Below, in pieces: positions 16,357 to 20,364 of a stretch of DNA of 20,364 nucleotides. Position numbers and translations under genes: made by a program. Under the pieces are notes generated by a model that saw nothing but the letters and a program-made list of their open reading frames with translations, was not told where the DNA came from and ran no database searches. Source of the DNA: Fusobacterium sp. (lineage in GTDB: Bacteria > Fusobacteriota > Fusobacteriia > Fusobacteriales > Fusobacteriaceae); the NCBI RefSeq assembly GCF_019012925.1, contig NZ_JAGIRL010000045.1, positions 1 through 20,364 on the forward strand, written 5' to 3'. The stretch's first letter is position 1; every line of letters starts with the position of its first letter.

Positions 16357-17106
16357 TTACTCAGCTGATCCTTCTTCTACTACAACTTCTTCTTCAGTAG
16401 CAGGTGCTTCTACTACTTCTTTACCTTGGTTTCCTTCAACTATAGCGTTAGCCATTACAGATGAGATTAATTTTACTGATCTTATAGCATCGTCGTTTGC
16501 AGGAATTGGGTAAGTTATTAAATCTGGATCTACGTTAGTATCGATCATTGCGAATACAGGGATTCCTAAGTCAGAAGCTTCTTTTATTGCTAAAGTTTCT
16601 TTTTTACAGTCTACGATAAATATAGCTGCTGGAACTTCTTTCATATCTTTGATTCCGCATAAGTTTTTAGATAATTTTGCTAATTCTTTTCTGAAGTTAG
16701 CTGCTTCTTTTTTAGTGTAAGCAGTATCTAAAGTTCCGTCTGCTTCCATTTGCTCTAACTCTTTTAATCTTTCTACTCTAGTTTTGATAGTTGCGAAGTT
16801 AGTTAACATTCCTCCTAACCATCTGTTGTTTACATAGTACATTCCTGATCTTTCAGCTTGCTCTTTTACAGCTTCTTGAGCTTGTTTTTTAGTTCCTACG
16901 AATAATACTTTTCCACCTTGCTCAGCAATCTCTCTCATTACTGCATAAGCTTCTTCGATTTTCTTTAAAGATTTGTGTAAATCGATTACGTGGATTCCGT
17001 TTCTCTCTGTGAAGATGTACTTAGCCATTTTTGGGTTCCATCTTTTTGCTTGGTGTCCGAAGTGAACTCCAGCTTCTAATAGTTGTTTCATTGTTATTAC
17101 TGCCAT
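16357..17106 (-). CDS. rpsB: 30S ribosomal protein S2
   Basis: S2 binds late on the back of the 30S subunit and helps dock S1. The 249-residue protein contains [59 protein letters not shown] and [10 protein letters not shown], all hallmarks of S2. A glutamate- and valine-rich tail ends the protein. AGGAGG lies upstream. It is first in the rpsB-tsf unit, behind a consensus promoter and a structured leader of about 105 bases, which suggests feedback control. Confidence 0.98.
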   Translation of the reverse strand: MAVITMKQLLEAGVHFGHQAKRWNPKMAKYIFTERNGIHVIDLHKSLKKIEEAYAVMREIAEQGGKVLFVGTKKQAQEAVKEQAERSGMYYVNNRWLGGMLTNFATIKTRVERLKELEQMEADGTLDTAYTKKEAANFRKELAKLSKNLCGIKDMKEVPAAIFIVDCKKETLAIKEASDLGIPVFAMIDTNVDPDLITYPIPANDDAIRSVKLISSVMANAIVEGNQGKEVVEAPATEEEVVVEEGSAE

Positions 17107-17111
17107 TTTTT

Positions 17112-17198
17112 CCTCCTAATAGTCTTTTGGTTTTTCTTCCATCAGTCTCAAAACTAAGCAATCTTTATAAAAGACACCTGGCTTAGAAATAACTGATG
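17112..17198 (-). promoter_or_regulatory. Structured rpsB leader RNA, candidate S2 autoregulation element
   Basis: On the minus strand the leader forms a three-tier hairpin. The outer helix is CATCAGT (17192-17198) with ACTGATG (17140-17146). The middle helix is CTAAGC (17181-17186) with GCTTAG (17154-17159). The tip is TCTTT (17170-17174) with AAAGA (17162-17166). The tip strand GTCTTTT (17169-17175) is also perfectly complementary over seven bases to AAAAGAC (17122-17128). That stretch lies four bases from the Shine-Dalgarno AGGAGG (17112-17117). This permits a pseudoknot or switch beside the ribosome binding site. Ribosomal-protein leaders often work this way; binding of S2 here is inference. 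Confidence 0.55.
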
Positions 17199-17218
17199 TG
17201 TGTATTTCACAACGGTTC

Positions 17219-17247
17219 ATTGTATCATATTTTTTAAAAAATGTCAA
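17219..17247 (-). promoter_or_regulatory. rpsB-tsf promoter
   Basis: On the minus strand, TTGACA (17242-17247, perfect -35) and TACAAT (17219-17224) are 17 bases apart, with A/T-rich sequence upstream. This is a strong sigma-70 promoter starting near 17212. It is back to back with the nicotinamidase promoter. Confidence 0.88.
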
Positions 17248-17263
17248 TAATTTCAATATATAC

Positions 17264-17292
17264 TTATCTGTTTTCTAAAAAAATGGTATAAT
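17264..17292 (+). promoter_or_regulatory. Promoter of the nicotinamidase gene
   Basis: TATAAT (17287-17292) is preceded by TGG, forming an extended -10. The -35 position, 17 bases upstream (17264-17269, TTATCT), is weak. The leader would be about 33 bases. Confidence 0.6.
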
Positions 17293-17331
17293 ATTAGTAG
17301 TGTAATTTAAAAATATTTGGGTGGAGGAATT

Positions 17332-17955
17332 ATGAAAGCTTTAATACTTGTTGATTTACAAAATGACTTCTGTAAAAATGGTGCTCTTGAGGTAAAAAAT
17401 GGAGATGAGACTATTTCTGTTGCCAACTCTCTTATAAATAAATTTTCTCAAGAGAACAATTTAATTTTAGCCACAAAGGACTGGCATCCTAGTTCTCACA
17501 AGAGTTTTGCTATCAACTCTAATGGAACTATTGGAGAAATTGGAACTTTAAATGGGATTCCACAAGTTTGGTGGCCTGTACACTGTGTTGAAAATACAAA
17601 GGGAAGTGAATTTCATCCTAATTTAAACAAGGATCTAATATCTACAATAATATATAAAGGAACTAATCCTGAAATTGATTCATATAGTGGATTTTTTGAT
17701 AATGGTAGACTTAATGAAACTACTCTAAACTCCATATTAAAAGAGAATAAAATTGACACTTTATATATTTTAGGATTAGCTACAGATTTCTGTGTTAAAT
17801 TCACTGTTCTTGATGCTCTACAACTTGGTTATAAAGTATATCTTGTTGAAGATGGTTGTAGAGGTGTCAATTTAGAAGCTGATTCCTCTACTAAAGCGAT
17901 TGAAGAGATGAAAAATTGTGGGGCTACTATCGGAAAAAGTATTGATTTATTATGA
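17332..17955 (+). CDS. pncA: Nicotinamidase
   Basis: The enzyme hydrolyses nicotinamide to nicotinate for NAD salvage. The 207-residue isochorismatase-fold protein has the catalytic triad D8 (LVDLQNDF), K109 (IIYKGT) and C154 (ATDFCVK). Metal ligands are D50 and H52 (KDWHPSSH) and H84 (WPVHC). I chose the ATG at 17332 because GGAGG lies four bases before it. A longer frame from TTG at 17317 would place that ribosome binding site inside the coding region. It is divergent from rpsB and followed after 27 bases by the hemolysin III-like gene, probably co-transcribed. Confidence 0.94.
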   Translation: MKALILVDLQNDFCKNGALEVKNGDETISVANSLINKFSQENNLILATKDWHPSSHKSFAINSNGTIGEIGTLNGIPQVWWPVHCVENTKGSEFHPNLNKDLISTIIYKGTNPEIDSYSGFFDNGRLNETTLNSILKENKIDTLYILGLATDFCVKFTVLDALQLGYKVYLVEDGCRGVNLEADSSTKAIEEMKNCGATIGKSIDLL

Positions 17956-17982
17956 TCAATTATTTGAAGGAGGTGCTAAATA

Positions 17983-18603
17983 TTGGAGATTTCAAGAATT
18001 GAGGAATGGGTTAACTCTATGACTCATTATTTCGGTGTAGTTTTAGCTTTAATTGGTACTGGAGCATTATTGATACATACCTTACAGAGTGGCAACATTG
18101 GATATCTTATAGGATCTATGGTATTTTGTTGTTCCCTTATTCTACTCTATACTATGTCTGGTACTTACCATATTTTACCTATTGGTAAATTTAAAAGAAT
18201 TTTCAAAATTCTTGATCACTCAGCTATATATGTTTTAATATCTGGCTCTTATACTCCCTATCTATTAGGATTCTTTGATGGCAAAATAAAATGGGTTCTT
18301 TTTTTTATACAATGGGGAATGACATTGATTGGGATTGTTTTTAAAATCTTTTTTGCAGGTAGGTTCAGATTTCTTTCAACTTTAATCTATTTATTTATGG
18401 GTTGGATGATAGTATTTGTTTTTGATGATCTAAAAACTTTTGTCAGCCCTATTTCCATAAAATTCCTTATCTGTGGTGGAATAGCCTATTCAGTTGGAAC
18501 AATTTTCTATGGAATGAAAAATATTAGATTTATGCATGGAGTTTGGCATATCTTTGTATTAGTTGGAAGCATATTTAACTATCTATCTGTATATTTTATT
18601 TAA
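17983..18603 (+). CDS. Hemolysin III / PAQR family membrane protein
   Basis: The 206-residue protein has about seven membrane segments. The family's putative metal site is visible: S and H in TMSGTYH, D in ILDHSAIY, and HxxxH in MHGVWHIF near the end. EEWVNSMTHYFG opens the family domain. Members are linked to hemolysis in Bacillus cereus and to membrane homeostasis elsewhere; true function is not established. The start is TTG at 17983, with GGAGG nine bases upstream. The next ATG would remove the conserved EE-N segment, so TTG is preferred. It follows pncA and ends at a terminator. Confidence 0.88.
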   Translation: MEISRIEEWVNSMTHYFGVVLALIGTGALLIHTLQSGNIGYLIGSMVFCCSLILLYTMSGTYHILPIGKFKRIFKILDHSAIYVLISGSYTPYLLGFFDGKIKWVLFFIQWGMTLIGIVFKIFFAGRFRFLSTLIYLFMGWMIVFVFDDLKTFVSPISIKFLICGGIAYSVGTIFYGMKNIRFMHGVWHIFVLVGSIFNYLSVYFI

Positions 18604-18617
18604 TGTAATTATTAAAA

Positions 18618-18669
18618 AAAGGGAGAAAATTACTACAATATCAACTATTGAATGTAATTTCTTCCCTTT
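18618..18669. terminator. Bidirectional terminator between convergent genes
   Basis: AAAGGGAGAAAATTAC (18618-18633) pairs with GTAATTTCTTCCCTTT (18654-18669) with one G-U and one A-C mismatch. TTT runs follow on the plus strand, and seven T on the minus strand. It serves both the PAQR gene and the LysE-family gene. Confidence 0.85.
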
Positions 18670-18686
18670 TATATATTTGAACTATT

Positions 18687-19304
18687 TTAATATCCCTTTA
18701 TCATCTCGATAAAACTATATAGCAATTTTATTCCATATAAAACTATTACTACTCCACACACTCTATTTATCCAAGTTAAAATATTGTCTGTAAATTTACT
18801 CTTAAATATACTTAAAAATAGAGTCAATCCTAAAAACCAAGTAGCTGAAGCACTCATCACTCCTATTATAAAATTTACTCCTTCCTCTGGTAATAAAGAT
18901 GCTCTAAATGCCCCCAACATCATACTTCCATCTATTATTGCTTGAGGATTAAACCAAGTTACAACACAGGCTGTTGTAATAACTTTTTTCAAAGGTATAT
19001 TGACATCTGCTGTTTTGTCCATAACACCTTTAGACCTTATCAAACCATACCCAATATAGATTACAATAATACTTCCAACTAAGAGTATTCCTAGCTCTAA
19101 AATTTTAGACTTTTCCATTATTGCCCCTACTCCCAAAAAACAGGCTAAAGCTAAGGTAATATCAAAAAATATAACTATCATAGCCGTTATAACAGCCCTA
19201 CTTCTCTTCTGTACCAAAGCTGTATTGATAACAAATAGATTCTGTAACCCTATTGGAGCAACGTAAGCTAATCCCATAGTAAAACCTTGTAGTAAATATT
19301 TCAT
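18687..19304 (-). CDS. LysE/ArgO-type amino-acid exporter
   Basis: The 205-residue protein has five to six membrane segments and the LysE family layout. The N-terminal segment holds LAYVAPIGLQNLFVINTAL, where the family has the conserved PIG-QN pattern. A central cytoplasmic loop includes KGVMDKTADVN. The motif CVVTWFNPQAIIDG is the conserved NP-A region. ArgO and LysE export arginine or lysine; the substrate here cannot be read from sequence. GAGGGGGGAG precedes the ATG. It lies downstream of the GNAT gene in the same direction, with a 44-base gap. Confidence 0.92.
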   Translation of the reverse strand: MKYLLQGFTMGLAYVAPIGLQNLFVINTALVQKRSRAVITAMIVIFFDITLALACFLGVGAIMEKSKILELGILLVGSIIVIYIGYGLIRSKGVMDKTADVNIPLKKVITTACVVTWFNPQAIIDGSMMLGAFRASLLPEEGVNFIIGVMSASATWFLGLTLFLSIFKSKFTDNILTWINRVCGVVIVLYGIKLLYSFIEMIKGY

Positions 19305-19348
19305 CTCTTCTCCCCCCTCAATATTTTCCTTACTCTATTTTACCATAT

Positions 19349-19867
19349 TTATCTTCTTATTTCCAAAACTAGATCCTGTTTTGTTGAATAATCTTTTGTT
19401 CCTACCCTTTTAAATCCTAACTCTTCATAAAGCTCTATCACTTTAATATTTTCAACACTATTTGTTGTTTGTATCCTTATTATGAAATCTCCATCTAAAT
19501 ATTTGTAACATTTTAAATTATCTATAAAATATCTCAGTAGACTTCTACCCAATCCCTTACCTTTTAATTCTCTTGAAATTGCCACTTCATTTATATAAAA
19601 ACAATTTTCAGAGTAGAGTTTACTCTCCTCTCTTTCTCTCTCATACCCTATCAATACCCCAACAACTCTCTCTTTATCCAAAAGCACAAGACTATACTCC
19701 CACTTTCCATAAAGCACTCTTTCTCCCTTCTTTTCTCCTAAAATGTCTTCCAATGTATAGTGAGAATTTGGTATTAACTTTAATAGTTCTAATATCTCCT
19801 CTTTTTTTCTTTCCATCAAAGATTTATCCAATATTTTTAATTGATACTCACCAATTTTCTTTAACAT
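19349..19867 (-). CDS. GNAT-family N-acetyltransferase
   Basis: The 172-residue protein has the GNAT core. Strand VVGVLIGYERE precedes INEVAISRELKGKGLGRSLL, which contains the acetyl-CoA pyrophosphate loop (R/K-G-KGLG). RIQTTNSVENIKVIELYEELGFKRVG follows, the classical C-terminal helix and strand. The substrate is unknown. A slightly longer frame begins at 19882. I prefer the ATG at 19865-19867, since GGGGTAGGA lies just before it and the upstream ATG has no ribosome binding site. It is behind the promoter at 19904-19932 and before the LysE-type exporter. Confidence 0.85.
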   Translation of the reverse strand: MLKKIGEYQLKILDKSLMERKKEEILELLKLIPNSHYTLEDILGEKKGERVLYGKWEYSLVLLDKERVVGVLIGYEREREESKLYSENCFYINEVAISRELKGKGLGRSLLRYFIDNLKCYKYLDGDFIIRIQTTNSVENIKVIELYEELGFKRVGTKDYSTKQDLVLEIRR

Positions 19868-19903
19868 ATTCCTACCCCTCATATTAATTTTTTCAAATTT
19901 TAT

Positions 19904-19932
19904 ATTATACCATATTTAAAATTATTTTTAAA
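19904..19932 (-). promoter_or_regulatory. Promoter of the GNAT-LysE pair
   Basis: On the minus strand, TTTAAA (19927-19932) and TATAAT (19904-19909) are 17 bases apart, and TG before the -10 gives an extended element. The leader to the preferred ATG is about 30 bases. Confidence 0.7.
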
Positions 19933-20051
19933 GAGCAAGTTTTTTATAAATTATGTTTATTAGTTAATACTTTAGTTACTATAAGCTTTATTTAATTTGG
20001 TTTTCTTATGCTCCCTATTCAGTTTCACAATAAAAATAACTCTCTGAAAAT

Positions 20052-20080
20052 TTTACTTTTATCCAATTTTGTTCTATACT
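20052..20080 (+). promoter_or_regulatory. Predicted promoter of the D-cysteine desulfhydrase gene
   Basis: TTTACT (20052-20057) and TATACT (20075-20080) are 17 bases apart on the plus strand, about 40 bases upstream of the start codon. The gap 19933-20051 holds nothing else that I recognise. Confidence 0.55.
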
Positions 20081-20121
20081 TCAGCTATACAAAGGAAAAC
20101 AAATTTTAAGGAGTGATATAT

Positions 20122-20364
20122 ATGAATTTAGCAAAATTTCCAAGAAAAAGATACACTGTAGGAACTACTCCTATTGAAAAATTAGAAAACTTCTCTAAAG
20201 CTTTAGGGGGTCCTACTATCTACATAAAAAGAGATGACCTTTTAGGACTTACTTCTGGGGGAAACAAAACTAGAAAACTTGAATTCCTTATGGCTGATGC
20301 TATCGCTAAAGGTGCTGACACTATCCTTACTTGTGGTGCTGTACAATCTAACCACTGTAGATTA
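20122..20364 (+). CDS. dcyD: D-cysteine desulfhydrase, N-terminal part (cut by window edge)
   Basis: Eighty-one codons are present. The sequence [20 protein letters not shown], then [26 protein letters not shown] and [10 protein letters not shown] is that of the PLP-dependent D-cysteine desulfhydrase / ACC deaminase family. The lysine in GGNKTRK (K49) is the PLP-binding residue. The enzyme converts D-cysteine to pyruvate, ammonia and hydrogen sulfide. AAGGAG lies eight bases before the ATG. Hydrogen sulfide from cysteine is a known trait of fusobacteria. ACC deaminase cannot be excluded on the N-terminus alone, but the opening motif fits DcyD better. Confidence 0.87.
   Translation, partial: MNLAKFPRKRYTVGTTPIEKLENFSKALGGPTIYIKRDDLLGLTSGGNKTRKLEFLMADAIAKGADTILTCGAVQSNHCRL

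Noticed and set aside
17317..17331. Upstream TTG as the start of nicotinamidase
   Set aside because: It would place the GGAGG ribosome binding site within the coding sequence, and the family begins at MKALILVDLQ.
19868..19882. Upstream ATG of the GNAT gene
   Set aside because: No ribosome binding site precedes it, while the second ATG has a purine-rich block at the right distance, inside those five codons.
19573..19887. Plus-strand open frame opposite the acetyltransferase
   Set aside because: The opposite strand encodes a clear GNAT fold; this frame shows no motif.
1..20364. CRISPR arrays, insertion sequences, phage genes, tRNAs or defence systems
   Set aside because: No spaced direct repeats, transposase or integrase motifs, tRNA cloverleaf signatures or defence-type domains were seen. 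All major frames belong to housekeeping or common transporter families.

Overview
The window reads as chromosomal DNA of a Fusobacterium. The protein families, the low G+C base composition with A/T-rich codons, and the gene order all point that way. A Gram-negative-type parvulin sits beside a Firmicute-like core gene set, and a D-cysteine desulfhydrase gene lies at the right edge. The species cannot be fixed by reading; the F. varium/mortiferum/ulcerans side of the genus is a guess. Nearly everything is housekeeping. I see no insertion sequence, prophage, CRISPR array, tRNA or toxin-antitoxin pair, and no gene-free stretch longer than 300 bases.

Left part (1-9413, all minus strand): the 5' end of a 16S rRNA gene runs off the left edge, preceded by a leader and a strong promoter with an A/T-rich upstream tract. 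Immediately upstream of that promoter is rnpB (RNase P RNA), whose closing stem and T-run double as its terminator. Upstream of rnpB come a small membrane-anchored TPM-like protein, a NIF3-family protein, and a degenerate sigma-70 paralogue that overlaps the NIF3 gene by four bases. Then come rpoD and dnaG, the core of the macromolecular-synthesis operon. A terminator separates rpoD from the sigma paralogue. Next are a tandem-parvulin peptidyl-prolyl isomerase and a sigma-54-type activator whose receiver domain has lost its acidic pocket.

Middle (9467-17247, minus strand): the conserved translation and envelope block in the order rpsB, tsf, pyrH, frr, uppS, cdsA, dxr, tmk, rseP. It starts from a consensus promoter and a structured rpsB leader with a possible pseudoknot next to the ribosome binding site. 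Terminator hairpins interrupt the block after tsf, frr and cdsA. Only the one after frr is followed by a recognisable new promoter. The block joins ribosome function (S2, EF-Ts, RRF), nucleotide supply (UMP and dTMP kinases), isoprenoid and lipid-carrier synthesis (DXP reductoisomerase, UPP synthase), phospholipid synthesis (CdsA) and membrane stress proteolysis (RseP).

Right part (17264-20364): a plus-strand pair, nicotinamidase and a hemolysin III/PAQR membrane protein, is transcribed divergently from rpsB. It converges on a minus-strand pair, a LysE-type exporter and a GNAT acetyltransferase, across a shared bidirectional terminator. A plus-strand D-cysteine desulfhydrase gene begins at 20122 and is cut by the window edge.

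No clearly new multi-gene system is visible. The items most worth a second look are the degenerate sigma factor beside rpoD, the rpsB leader RNA, the receiver-degenerate activator, and the repeated placement of intrinsic terminators flush against the next gene's ribosome binding site.
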